Assembly (NCBI GenBank): GCA_902795785.1
Contig: CADBMK010000187.1
Location: 1-7,180 of the forward strand
Source of the DNA: an uncultured Bacteroidia bacterium
Lineage (GTDB): Bacteria > Bacteroidota > Bacteroidia > Bacteroidales > UBA932
Direction of reading: 5' to 3'
DNA length: 7,180 bases
Below the pieces are notes generated by a model that worked only from the letters and a program-made list of their open reading frames with translations, was not told where the DNA came from and searched no databases. Shown here in pieces: positions 1 to 7,131 of this stretch. Made by a program: the position numbers and the translations under genes. Numbering within the stretch: the first letter of the stretch is position 1; each line of letters opens with the position of its first letter.

Positions 1-1
1 A

Positions 2-1894
2 CTATTTCAGGCTGTCGAAGGATTCAATAACGTCTCTATTGATCTTGCGGAATTCTTCTTCGTTGACCTTGACCACTTTACGGTCGTAGGTCATGATGCC
101 GTTTACTTCGATTTCAACATCTGTAATCTGGGTGTAAACGGCTGCTGAGCATCCGGTCTTGATGAATGTCTTGAGCATTTCTGCAAAGTCTTTGTAGAGC
201 TTGAGGATTTCTTCTCCGGATTCGAGAACCTTGCCGTAGCCCCAGTTCTTGTCTTCCTGCCAGAGGTGACCCTCAAGAGGGAGACCGAGACCTCCGTATT
301 CTCCCAGGACGTTGATCCTTTCATACTCGAAGGCGTTCATGCCAGGGCAGGAATAGTGATGCATGTCTATAATGTCTCCGCTGAAGGTGTAGTTTCCTCC
401 GGAAGCCTCGTTGATAAGGCGGGTGTTGTCTATTGAGCGGGTGAATTTGACGGCTTCAGGAGTGTCGAACTGACCCCACCCCTCGTTGAACGGTACCCAA
501 ACCACGATGCTCTTGAATGGCTTGAGGAAGGTCATGATTTCCTTCCATTCCTTGTAGTAGTTGTTCTTCCATTCCTGAGGAACTGCAGCGTCGGTTCCCT
601 TGAGGAAACTGTCACGGCTCCAGACGTTGCTGTTGCCGGCCATTACTTCATCGCTTCGGTATTCAACCGGTATTCTCTTGGAATAGTCTCCGCAGGATGG
701 CATGTCCTGCCAAACCATAAGTCCAAGGACGTCGCACCAGTAGTACCATCTTGCAGGCTCTACCTTGATGTGCTTGCGGACCATATTCCAGCCCCACTGC
801 TTAATCTTTACGAGGTCTGATTTCAGGGCCTCGTCGCTTGGTGCGGTGTAGAGTCCGTCAGGCCACCAGCCCTGGTCAAGAGGTCCGAACATGAACACTT
901 CCTTGCCGTTGAGGGCCATTCTCCTGTATGAGAGGTGGTTCCTGTCTTCAGGCTTGATGAGTGACTCGCTGATGGTCCTGAGAACGGTGTATCCCTTTAC
1001 TTCGTCAACTGTTCTCTTGTCTCTCTCAATCCTGATGTTGAGGTCGTAGAGTTCAGGCGTGTCAGGGGTCCAGAGCTTTGGATTCTCTATTTTAATGTCT
1101 GCCTGGCCGTTCTTCAGGGTTGCCTCGCCGACTGTGTTTCCGTCCTTAAGAAGGCTGGCCTTGATGACGTCACCCTCGCACAACTCCTCGGTATCGACAC
1201 TCAGGTGAAGAGTCTTGCTGGAAGCGTCGTATTCCGGGAGGTAAGCTGAGATGTGAGTCTTTTCAACAGGCTCCATCCATACCGTCTGCCAGATTCCGCT
1301 GACAGGGGTGTACCAGATTCTGCAAGGCTTAAGGGCCTGCTTGCCTCTTGGCTGGAATGAATCGTCGCTTGCGTCGAAGGCCCTTACCTTAATGGTCTGT
1401 TTCCCGCCCTTGTTAAGATACGGGGTGATGTTGAAGGAGAAGGGTGCGTATCCTCCGGTGTGTTCTCCGACTTTCCTGCCGTTGATCCAAACGTCAGCCT
1501 TCCAGTCCACTGCGCCGAAATGAAGGATTATGTCCTTGCCCTTCCATTTTGATGGGACTGTAAACGTCCTCTGGTACCAGATGACGCTGTCCTTGCTGAA
1601 GGTCTTCTGAACTCCTGAGAGGGATGATTCAGGACAGAAAGGAACGAGAATCTTTCCCTGTGGCTCGTTGAAAGGTTTATCCGTATCTATGATGGCGTAA
1701 TCCCAGAGACCGTTGAGGTTCTGCCACTGCTCGCGTACCATCTGAGGGCGCGGATATTCTGGAAGGGGATTGGCCGGGTCTACTTTTTCAGCCCACGGCG
1801 TTTTGATGAGGTCGCCGGCTGGTGCCCATTTTTCTCCGGCGAATGCTGTGGCCGCGGCCAGTAAGAGGCCTGCGGCGAGGATAAGATTCTTCAT
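2..1894 (-). CDS. Exported glycoside hydrolase family 2 protein (beta-galactosidase-like)
   Basis: This is a complete 630-residue enzyme with an ATG start and a TAG stop at the window edge. It likely hydrolyses beta-linked sugars from glycans in the periplasm or at the cell surface. Residues 1-19 form a signal peptide (short basic start, Leu/Ala-rich core, cleavage expected after AFA at 17-19) with no lipobox. About 45-210 fits the GH2 jelly-roll sugar-binding domain, 215-305 the Ig-like domain and 310-615 the TIM barrel. The acid/base is probably E471 in the FNEGWG motif and the nucleophile E532 in GEYGG; both are retained. The DQGWWPDGLY (340-349) and TQITDVE (588-594) stretches are typical of Bacteroidota GH2 proteins usually annotated as beta-galactosidase. 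GH2 also includes mannosidases, glucuronidases and others, so the substrate is not settled. The gene lies 16 bases after the aldehyde dehydrogenase and is probably co-transcribed with it. No SusC/SusD or other glycan-locus gene is visible. Confidence 0.93.
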   Translation of the reverse strand: MKNLILAAGLLLAAATAFAGEKWAPAGDLIKTPWAEKVDPANPLPEYPRPQMVREQWQNLNGLWDYAIIDTDKPFNEPQGKILVPFCPESSLSGVQKTFSKDSVIWYQRTFTVPSKWKGKDIILHFGAVDWKADVWINGRKVGEHTGGYAPFSFNITPYLNKGGKQTIKVRAFDASDDSFQPRGKQALKPCRIWYTPVSGIWQTVWMEPVEKTHISAYLPEYDASSKTLHLSVDTEELCEGDVIKASLLKDGNTVGEATLKNGQADIKIENPKLWTPDTPELYDLNIRIERDKRTVDEVKGYTVLRTISESLIKPEDRNHLSYRRMALNGKEVFMFGPLDQGWWPDGLYTAPSDEALKSDLVKIKQWGWNMVRKHIKVEPARWYYWCDVLGLMVWQDMPSCGDYSKRIPVEYRSDEVMAGNSNVWSRDSFLKGTDAAVPQEWKNNYYKEWKEIMTFLKPFKSIVVWVPFNEGWGQFDTPEAVKFTRSIDNTRLINEASGGNYTFSGDIIDMHHYSCPGMNAFEYERINVLGEYGGLGLPLEGHLWQEDKNWGYGKVLESGEEILKLYKDFAEMLKTFIKTGCSAAVYTQITDVEIEVNGIMTYDRKVVKVNEEEFRKINRDVIESFDSLK

Positions 1895-1910
1895 TGTCGA
1901 TAATTTGGTT

Positions 1911-3299
1911 TTATAGGATTCTTTTGATGATTCCGAACAGTTTATATGGCATATACCTGAATGGAGGGTCGATTTTTACCGGGGATGCCACGATGCTTCT
2001 AAGGTGTGTGAACACCCTGAAACTCTCTTCTCCGTGATAGTGGCCCATGCCTGAGTTTCCAACTCCTCCGAAAGGGAGTTTGTCGTTGGACAGGTGGATC
2101 AGGCAGTCGTTGATGCACCCGCCTCCGGATGAAGTCCTTCCGATGACATCCCAACCGTCCTTCTCGTTTCCGTACCAGTAGAAGGCGAGAGGCTTTTCCC
2201 TGGAGTTAACGAACTCGGCCACCTTGTCCTTGAAGTTGTCCTTTGAACTGATTGTGACAAGCGGGAACAGCGGGCCGAAGATTTCCTCGGTCATTACAGG
2301 GGAGTCCGGACTTACATTGTCAATCAGGGTAGGCTCAATATACCTCTGTTCCCTGTCTGAACGTCCTCCGTAAACTATGTCCCCGTCCTTCAGGTATGAT
2401 ACAACCCTGTCAAAGGCCTTCTCGTTCACTATCCTTGCAAAATGCCTTGACTTGCCGGTGTCCTCTCCGTGAAGGCTCCTGACCGCGTCGGCAAAGGCTT
2501 TGATGAAGGCCTGTTTGACGTCTTCGTGGATCAGGATGTAATCCGGAGCCACGCAGGTCTGGCCGGCGTTGATTGTCTTTCCCCATGCAATCCTTTTGGC
2601 AGCAAGGCGTATGTCTGCACTTTTGTCCACGATGCATGGACTCTTGCCTCCGAGCTCCAAAACCACTGGGGTGAGGTTGCGCGAGGCCGCTTCCATAACT
2701 TTCCTGCCGAGCGAAGGGCTTCCTGTGAAGAAGATGATGTCCCATCTTTTCTCCAGAAGGGCCTGGTTGACGGTCCTGTCTCCCTGTACAACGGCTATAT
2801 ATTCTTCGTCAAAGGTATCTTTAATCATTTCTTCCAGAACCCTGGATACGTTTGGAACGTATGGGGAAGGCTTCAGTACGGCCGTGCATCCGGAAGATAT
2901 GGCTCCGACCAGCGGATTGAGGAGCAGCTGAACAGGATAGTTCCAAGGGGCGATGATAAGGGCGTTTCCCAAAGGCTCCTTTACGATGTAACTTCTGGAA
3001 GGAGAGATTGTCATTGGGGATGACACCTTTTTTCTTGCCGCCCATTTCCTTATGTGGGATATGTGATTGAGAATCTCTGCCTTGACCATGCTGGTCTCCG
3101 TAAGGATGGCTTCTTCGTTGCTTTTGTGCAAATCAGTCCAGAGCGCATCCAGAAGGGGTGCGCTCCATTTGTCGAGGGCTTTGAGGAAGGCTTTCAGCTG
3201 AGTTTTGCGGAAAGCTATGTCCCTTGTCTTGCCGCTTTTGAAGAAATGATTCTGCTTTTCGTAAATTCTGTCTAAGATCTGTTTTTCTGTATTTTCCAT
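1911..3299 (-). CDS. Aldehyde dehydrogenase, class 3-like (NAD(P)+-dependent)
   Basis: This encodes 462 residues from the ATG at 3297-3299. It is a cytoplasmic enzyme expected to oxidise aldehydes, probably fatty or aromatic, to acids with NAD(P)+. The catalytic set is intact: N120 in PWNYP, E215 in LELGGKS and C249 in NAGQTC. The spacings of 95 and 34 residues match those of mammalian ALDH3 (N114, E209, C243). A TGSPSLG cofactor-binding turn lies at 192-198 and EEIFGP at 338-343. The C-terminus ends in a basic, hydrophobic tail (PYKLFGIIKRIL), which could touch the membrane as in fatty-aldehyde dehydrogenases; that is inference. An in-frame TTG at 3318-3320 would add seven residues (MGCKNKT). 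I prefer the ATG because it follows an A-rich leader (AAAAATAAAACT) as expected in Bacteroidota. It is the first gene of the leftward unit, divergent from pta and 16 bases ahead of the GH2 gene. The physiological substrate cannot be read from the sequence. Confidence 0.93.
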   Translation of the reverse strand: MENTEKQILDRIYEKQNHFFKSGKTRDIAFRKTQLKAFLKALDKWSAPLLDALWTDLHKSNEEAILTETSMVKAEILNHISHIRKWAARKKVSSPMTISPSRSYIVKEPLGNALIIAPWNYPVQLLLNPLVGAISSGCTAVLKPSPYVPNVSRVLEEMIKDTFDEEYIAVVQGDRTVNQALLEKRWDIIFFTGSPSLGRKVMEAASRNLTPVVLELGGKSPCIVDKSADIRLAAKRIAWGKTINAGQTCVAPDYILIHEDVKQAFIKAFADAVRSLHGEDTGKSRHFARIVNEKAFDRVVSYLKDGDIVYGGRSDREQRYIEPTLIDNVSPDSPVMTEEIFGPLFPLVTISSKDNFKDKVAEFVNSREKPLAFYWYGNEKDGWDVIGRTSSGGGCINDCLIHLSNDKLPFGGVGNSGMGHYHGEESFRVFTHLRSIVASPVKIDPPFRYMPYKLFGIIKRIL

Positions 3300-3325
3300 A
3301 GTTTTATTTTTGCACCCCAATTTAG

Positions 3326-3333
3326 CAAATATT
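3326..3333 (-). promoter_or_regulatory. Possible -7 element for the aldehyde dehydrogenase-GH2 unit
   Basis: Read on the minus strand this is AATATTTG, one base off the Bacteroidota -7 consensus TAnnTTTG. It sits 26 bases upstream of the ATG, so the leader would be about 20 bases. I see no TTTG -33 element at the expected distance of about 19-21 bases, which makes the call weak. It is back to back with the plus-strand element at 3348-3355. Confidence 0.25.
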
Positions 3334-3347
3334 ATGCAAGGATTGTA

Positions 3348-3355
3348 TAACTTTG
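3348..3355 (+). promoter_or_regulatory. Probable -7 promoter element for pta
   Basis: TAACTTTG fits the Bacteroidota primary-sigma -7 consensus TAnnTTTG fully. Transcription would start near 3362, giving a leader of roughly 50 bases before the pta ATG. The -33 element is poor: the nearest candidate is TTTA at 3321-3324, 23 bases upstream and slightly too far. It is the only full match I found in the divergent region, and it points toward pta. Confidence 0.4.
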
Positions 3356-3384
3356 ACGGTTCTGTTAAAGAGAAACATTTAATT

Positions 3385-3398
3385 ATATTTAGAAATAT
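3385..3398. repeat. A/T-only short palindrome in the pta leader
   Basis: ATATTT-AG-AAATAT is a perfect 6-base inverted repeat with a 2-base centre, 12 bases upstream of the pta start codon. It would lie within the untranslated leader if transcription starts near 3362. It could be an operator half-site pair or simply the A/T-rich, unstructured leader typical of efficient translation in Bacteroidota. In such an A/T-rich stretch, chance is a good explanation. Confidence 0.25.
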
Positions 3399-3410
3399 AT
3401 TTTTTTAGAT

Positions 3411-4418
3411 ATGGCATTGATTGATCAGATTATTGCGCGTGCAAAATCAAACAAGCAGCGCATCGTTCTTCCTGAATCACTGGAGGAGCGTACACTTACT
3501 GCTGCAGACCAGGCCCTCAGGGACGATCTTGCAGACATTATCCTCATCGGTAACCCGGATGATATTTTCGCACTTGCCAAGAAACTTGGACTCAAGAACA
3601 TTGAAAAGGCCACAATCATCGACCCTGAAACAAGCGAGAAGACTGAGCAGTATGCACAGCTTCTTACGGAACTCCGCGCCAAGAAGGGCATGACAATAGA
3701 GAAGGCCCGTGTCCAGGTTCTCAATCCGCTTTATTTCGGATGTCTTATCATCAAGAGCGGAGACGCCGACGGTCAGATCAGCGGCGCCCTCTCTACAACA
3801 GGTGATACACTTCGTCCGGCCCTTCAGATCATCAAGTGCGCTCCGGGCATTTCCTGTGTCAGCGGTGCCATGCTCATGCTCACAAAGGCAAATGAATACG
3901 GCGAGGACGGTGTTCTCGTAGTAGGTGACGTTGCGGTAACTCCTGCCCCTGATGCATCTCAGTTGGCTCAGATTGCTGTCTGCACAGCTCAGACCGCCAA
4001 GAGCGTAGCTGGTTTTGCTGATCCGCGCGTAGCGATGCTTTCATTCTCTACCAAGGGCTCTGCAAGCCACGAGGTGGTTGACAAGGTTGTAGAAGCAACC
4101 CGTCTTGCAAAGGAGCTCGATCCTTCTCTCAATGTTGACGGTGAACTCCAGGCTGATGCAGCCCTCGTTCCATCAGTTGCAGCAAAGAAGGCACCTGGTT
4201 CAGACATCGCAGGCAAGGCCAATGTCCTCGTATTCCCTAACCTTGAGGTGGGAAATATCGCTTATAAACTTATCCAGCGCCTCGGCGGTGCTGATGCCAT
4301 CGGACCTATCCTCCAGGGTATCGCACGTCCTGTAAACGATCTCAGCCGTGGATGTTCAGTAGATGACATCTACAAGATGATTGCAATCACAGCATGCCAG
4401 GCAATGGACGCCAAGTAA
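3411..4418 (+). CDS. pta: Phosphate acetyltransferase, short form
   Basis: This 335-residue cytoplasmic enzyme interconverts acetyl-CoA plus phosphate with acetyl-phosphate plus CoA. With acetate kinase it yields ATP and acetate in fermentation, or activates acetate in reverse. Its length matches the single-domain class (about 330 residues, as in Methanosarcina thermophila), without the N-terminal regulatory domain of long enterobacterial Pta. Family motifs are SGALSTTGDTLRPALQ (124-139), SFSTKGSA (211-218), DGELQADAA (243-251) and a C-terminal block from PNLEVGN (276-282) to SRGCSVDDI (312-320). By comparison with the M. thermophila enzyme, S312, R313 and D319 correspond to catalytic S309, R310 and D316, and R135 and R290 to the CoA/phosphate-binding arginines. 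The ATG follows a T-rich leader with no Shine-Dalgarno. No ackA is adjacent, although pta and ackA are neighbours in many bacteria. The M13 peptidase gene follows after 46 bases with no visible terminator between them. Confidence 0.96.
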   Translation: MALIDQIIARAKSNKQRIVLPESLEERTLTAADQALRDDLADIILIGNPDDIFALAKKLGLKNIEKATIIDPETSEKTEQYAQLLTELRAKKGMTIEKARVQVLNPLYFGCLIIKSGDADGQISGALSTTGDTLRPALQIIKCAPGISCVSGAMLMLTKANEYGEDGVLVVGDVAVTPAPDASQLAQIAVCTAQTAKSVAGFADPRVAMLSFSTKGSASHEVVDKVVEATRLAKELDPSLNVDGELQADAALVPSVAAKKAPGSDIAGKANVLVFPNLEVGNIAYKLIQRLGGADAIGPILQGIARPVNDLSRGCSVDDIYKMIAITACQAMDAK

Positions 4419-4464
4419 TTGTTTATTCCCAAAATATTTAACTAAAAATCTAAACTGGCTTGTT

Positions 4465-6483
4465 ATGAAAACAAAAATCATCATTATGGCTGTTTCAATG
4501 ATGGCATTTGCAGCCTGCTGCGGCGATAAAACCGCCAAGGTACCTGCACTTGACCTCGCTAATCTTGATACCACTGTGGCTCCCGGTGTGAATTTCTATC
4601 AGTATGCTACCGGTGGCTGGCAGAAGAATAATCCTCTCAAACCGGAATATGCACGTTTCGGTTCATTCAACGTAATTGACGAAAACAATAAGGTAAGACT
4701 GAACGATCTTTTCAAGAGCCTCGCCGAACTTAAGGCGGCTCCTGGCTCAAACGAGCAGAAGATTGCAGACCTTTACAAACAGGGTCTTGATTCAGTACGT
4801 CTCAACGCCGAGGGCGCCTCTCCTCTGAAGCCTTATCTTGACGAAATCGACAAGATCAATGACCTCGACGCATATTCAGCAGCCTGCGCAAGGCAGCTCC
4901 TCACCGGTTCGGCCGGAGTATGGAGCGTATACCCTGAGGCTGACCTTATGAACAGCAATATGACCGTCCTCTACTTTGGTGAGGCTGGTCTTGAGCTTGG
5001 CAACCGTGATTACTATCTCAAGGATGAGAACAAGGAAATCCGCGAGGGCTATCTGGCTTATCTTAAGAAGATTCTCGCCCTTGCAGGTGTGGAGAATGCC
5101 GACCAGGTGGCTCAGGATGCCTATGACATCCAGATGGAGATTGCCGTACCATACCTTTCTATGGTTCAGCAGCGCGATATCCAGGCTCTCTACAATCCTA
5201 TGACTCCGGACGAGATCTATGCAAAGTATCCTAACCTTCACCTCAAGTCATTCTTCGAAGCTGTGGATCTTCCTAAGCAGGAAAAGATTATCGTGGAGAC
5301 TCCGGCATTCCTGGAGGCTGTTGACAAGATGTTCGCCACAATCGACATCGCCAAGCTTCGCAACCTTCTCAAGGCTCAGCTCGTAAGCGACGCCACCGAC
5401 CGTCTCAGCGACGATTTCTATGAGGCCAGCTTCGAGTTCTTCTCTAAGCAGATGGCTGGTATCCAGGAGCAGAAACCTCGCTGGAAGAGGGCTATGAGAG
5501 TCCCTAACGCATATCTCGGAGAGGCTGTGGGCAAGATGTACGTGGAGAAGTTCTTCCCTGAGAAGGACAAGCAGCACATGCTTGAAATCGTGAAGAACAT
5601 CCAGAAGGCTCTTGGTGAGCATATCGCATCCCTGGACTGGATGAGCGACGAGACCAAGGCAAAGGCACAGGATAAACTTGCCAACTATATTATCAAGATT
5701 GGCTATCCTGACAAGTGGAAGGATTACAGCACTCTTGAGATTGATCCTGCCAAGTCATATTATGAGAACTGCCGTACAGCGTCTCTGTGGCACTCCCTTG
5801 ATGAACTCAGCAAGGTGGGCAAGCCTGTGGACAAGACCGAGTGGGGCATGACTCCTCAGACCGTAAACGCATATTACAACCCAACCACCAACGAAATCTG
5901 CTTCCCTGCAGGTATCCTTCAGCCGCCATTCTTCAATCCTGACGCTGATGATGCAGTCAACTACGGCGGTATCGGCGTAGTTATCAGCCATGAGATGACT
6001 CACGGATTCGACGATCAGGGACGTCTCTTTGACAAGGACGGCAACATGAATGACTGGTGGACTCCGGAGGACGCTGAAAAGTTCAAGGCAAAGGCTCAGA
6101 AACTCGTTGAGCAGTTCAATGAGGTTGAGATTGTTCCTGGTCTGATGGCAAACGGCGAGGCAACCCTCGGAGAGAACATCGCTGACCACGGCGGACTCCG
6201 CATTGCATTCACCGCAATGCAGAATTCATTCGGTGGCAAGCATCCTGAACCGATTGACGGATTCACAGCAGAGCAGAGATTCTACCTCTCATACGGTCTT
6301 ATCTGGGCTCAGAACATCACTGACCAGGAAAAGCAGCGTCTCACCCTCGGTGACGTTCACTCTCTCGGTGAGAACCGTGTGAACGTATCAATCCGCAACC
6401 TCGACACATTCTTCGAGGCCTTCGGTATCAAAGAGGGAGACCCTATGTTCAGACCTGTTGAGGACAGGGTTACAATCTGGTAA
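4465..6483 (+). CDS. M13 (neprilysin/PepO-type) zinc metalloendopeptidase, lipoprotein
   Basis: This 672-residue zinc peptidase probably cleaves short peptides outside the cytoplasm. The N-terminus has KTK, a hydrophobic run and FAAC with Cys18 as the likely lipidated residue (a second Cys follows), so it is a predicted lipoprotein. The mature protein begins with M13 features (NLDTTV, FYQYATGGW). The catalytic domain holds NAYYNP (468-473), the zinc site HEMTH (H509, E510, H513) and ENIAD, where E570 is the third zinc ligand and D574 its partner. H632 and R638 match neprilysin H711 and R717, and the protein ends in a terminal Trp as M13 enzymes do. Spacings agree closely with neprilysin (41 residues from NAYYNP Asn to the first His). 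All catalytic residues are present, so it should be active. The reading frame is open back to a TTG at 4381 inside pta, but the signal peptide fixes the start at 4465. It is probably co-transcribed with the small membrane protein 21 bases downstream and perhaps with pta. Confidence 0.95.
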   Translation: MKTKIIIMAVSMMAFAACCGDKTAKVPALDLANLDTTVAPGVNFYQYATGGWQKNNPLKPEYARFGSFNVIDENNKVRLNDLFKSLAELKAAPGSNEQKIADLYKQGLDSVRLNAEGASPLKPYLDEIDKINDLDAYSAACARQLLTGSAGVWSVYPEADLMNSNMTVLYFGEAGLELGNRDYYLKDENKEIREGYLAYLKKILALAGVENADQVAQDAYDIQMEIAVPYLSMVQQRDIQALYNPMTPDEIYAKYPNLHLKSFFEAVDLPKQEKIIVETPAFLEAVDKMFATIDIAKLRNLLKAQLVSDATDRLSDDFYEASFEFFSKQMAGIQEQKPRWKRAMRVPNAYLGEAVGKMYVEKFFPEKDKQHMLEIVKNIQKALGEHIASLDWMSDETKAKAQDKLANYIIKIGYPDKWKDYSTLEIDPAKSYYENCRTASLWHSLDELSKVGKPVDKTEWGMTPQTVNAYYNPTTNEICFPAGILQPPFFNPDADDAVNYGGIGVVISHEMTHGFDDQGRLFDKDGNMNDWWTPEDAEKFKAKAQKLVEQFNEVEIVPGLMANGEATLGENIADHGGLRIAFTAMQNSFGGKHPEPIDGFTAEQRFYLSYGLIWAQNITDQEKQRLTLGDVHSLGENRVNVSIRNLDTFFEAFGIKEGDPMFRPVEDRVTIW

Positions 6484-6504
6484 TTCTATTTTTATATCGG
6501 GAAT

Positions 6505-6777
6505 ATGAAAACATATTATATTATCAGCGCGATTCTCTCGACAGTGCCTTTTTTGGCTCTGCCGATGTATCTGAATCGTCATAAGCCTGTTTCTGTAAAG
6601 AGGTTTGCAGTTATTCTCCTGTTTATCCTTTTCATCGCAGCCGTGGTATTTGCTGTTAACAATGTGTTCATAATCCTGGCAGCAAGAGATCCCCGTGCCT
6701 TATCTCCTTGTATCACTTTGGGAATAATGCTATTGTCGGAGATTTGGTGCCTCTTCAGATACTACCTCTTGAAATAA
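6505..6777 (+). CDS. Small three-helix membrane protein, unknown function
   Basis: I do not recognise this 90-residue protein. Three hydrophobic segments are visible at about residues 4-23, 34-59 and 69-89, joined by a basic loop (NRHKPVSVKR, 24-33) and a short charged loop (ARDPRA, 60-65). The basic first loop suggests an N-out topology by the positive-inside rule. There is no signal-peptidase site or known motif. It follows the M13 peptidase after 21 bases and precedes a strong terminator, so it is most likely the last gene of that transcript. The ATG starts MKTYY, with no Shine-Dalgarno upstream, like its neighbours. Its base composition resembles the coding genes rather than the C/G-rich region downstream. 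Its hydrophobic pattern, operon position and clean end before a terminator support a real gene; a role alongside the peptidase is only a guess from position. Confidence 0.7.
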   Translation: MKTYYIISAILSTVPFLALPMYLNRHKPVSVKRFAVILLFILFIAAVVFAVNNVFIILAARDPRALSPCITLGIMLLSEIWCLFRYYLLK

Positions 6778-6800
6778 TTTCGGGTCTTAATAACCTAGTT

Positions 6801-6839
6801 AGCAGCTTGACGGATCACCTTCCTTCAAGCTGCTTTTTT
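6801..6839 (+). terminator. Intrinsic terminator of the pta/M13/membrane-protein unit
   Basis: A perfect 10-base stem (AGCAGCTTGA at 6801-6810 with TCAAGCTGCT at 6825-6834) encloses a 14-base loop and runs directly into a tract of T's (6834-6839). It lies 23 bases after the stop codon of the small membrane protein, in the right orientation to end the plus-strand transcript. The other strand has no matching T tract, so it acts in one direction. It also marks the boundary with the C/G-rich region that follows. Confidence 0.88.
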
Positions 6840-6861
6840 CGTCTGCGCCCGATGCCTTCTC

Positions 6862-6897
6862 CCGTACATTTTGGGCCCCTCTGGTGTACGGCAGAGG
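6862..6897 (+). repeat. Palindromic repeat, copy 1
   Basis: The arms CCGTACA (6862-6868) and TGTACGG (6885-6891) are a perfect 7-base inverted repeat around a 16-base spacer, TTTTGGGCCCCTCTGG. An overlapping second palindrome, CCTCTG (6878-6883) with CAGAGG (6892-6897), has an 8-base loop GTGTACGG. The two stems share bases and could not form together in one strand. It is the best-formed outer stem of the three copies. I do not recognise the family. Confidence 0.75.
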
Positions 6898-7013
6898 CTC
6901 ATCCCGTTCTATCGGGCGAGGGGCGGCTCCGGCCGTGCGCCTTCGCTTCGCTCATCCCACCACTGCACTCCGCTTGTGGTCCCCCCGCTCACGAGGCCGC
7001 GTGCGACCACGGG

Positions 7014-7028
7014 CTCCTGCCGTACCAG
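7014..7028 (-). repeat. Inverted partial copy of the repeat core
   Basis: On the minus strand this reads CTGGTACGGCAGGAG. That matches the CTGGTGTACGGCAG core of the three direct copies except for two missing bases. It lacks the GTACA arm and the GGGCC block. It could pair with the core of copy 2 (7064-7077) as a 12-base stem with a two-base bulge across 35 bases. Confidence 0.5.
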
Positions 7029-7046
7029 CCCCCCCGCCCTTCTTGA

Positions 7047-7079
7047 GTACAGAAAAGGGCCTTCTGGTGTACGGCAGGG
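7047..7079 (+). repeat. Palindromic repeat, copy 2
   Basis: GTACA (7047-7051) and TGTAC (7068-7072) flank a 16-base spacer, GAAAAGGGCCTTCTGG, followed by GGCAGGG. It is the most diverged copy: the T run is replaced by GAAAA, yet the spacer length is unchanged. The inner stem is weakened to TTCTG against CAGGG, which keeps pairing only if G-U pairs are allowed, as in RNA. An extra GCCCTT/AAGGGC pair (7036-7041, 7055-7060) overlaps it. Confidence 0.7.
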
Positions 7080-7095
7080 TGTTCAAACCTCCTCG

Positions 7096-7131
7096 CGTAC
7101 ATTTTTGGGCCCTCTGGTGTACGGCAGAGGG
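7096..7131 (+). repeat. Palindromic repeat, copy 3
   Basis: CGTACA (7096-7101) and TGTACG (7118-7123) are a 6-base inverted repeat around a 16-base spacer, TTTTTGGGCCCTCTGG. The inner stem is the strongest of the set: CCCTCTG (7110-7116) with CAGAGGG (7125-7131), loop GTGTACGG as in copy 1. Its GTACA arm lies exactly 50 bases after that of copy 2. A further inverted core follows at 7143-7151. Confidence 0.75.

Noticed and set aside
2469..3023. 184-residue open frame on the plus strand opposite the aldehyde dehydrogenase
   Set aside because: It is antisense to a gene with an intact catalytic set, has no recognisable domain, and has the composition of a shadow frame.
3300..3320. TTG-initiated extension of the aldehyde dehydrogenase by seven residues
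   Set aside because: The ATG at 3297-3299 has an A-rich leader typical of the group, and the extra residues (MGCKNKT) overlap the likely promoter region.
4381..4464. TTG-initiated extension of the M13 peptidase into pta
   Set aside because: It would bury a good lipoprotein signal peptide 28 residues inside the protein and overlap the pta coding sequence.
6812..6825. GGATCACCTTCCTT in the terminator loop resembles the 3' end of 16S rRNA (GGATCACCTCCTT)
   Set aside because: It has an extra base, no flanking rRNA sequence is present, and it lies in the loop of a clear terminator. Chance is likely.
6862..7131. CRISPR array
   Set aside because: The three copies are spaced irregularly (183 and 50 bases apart), are imperfect, include inverted partial copies, and there are no cas genes.
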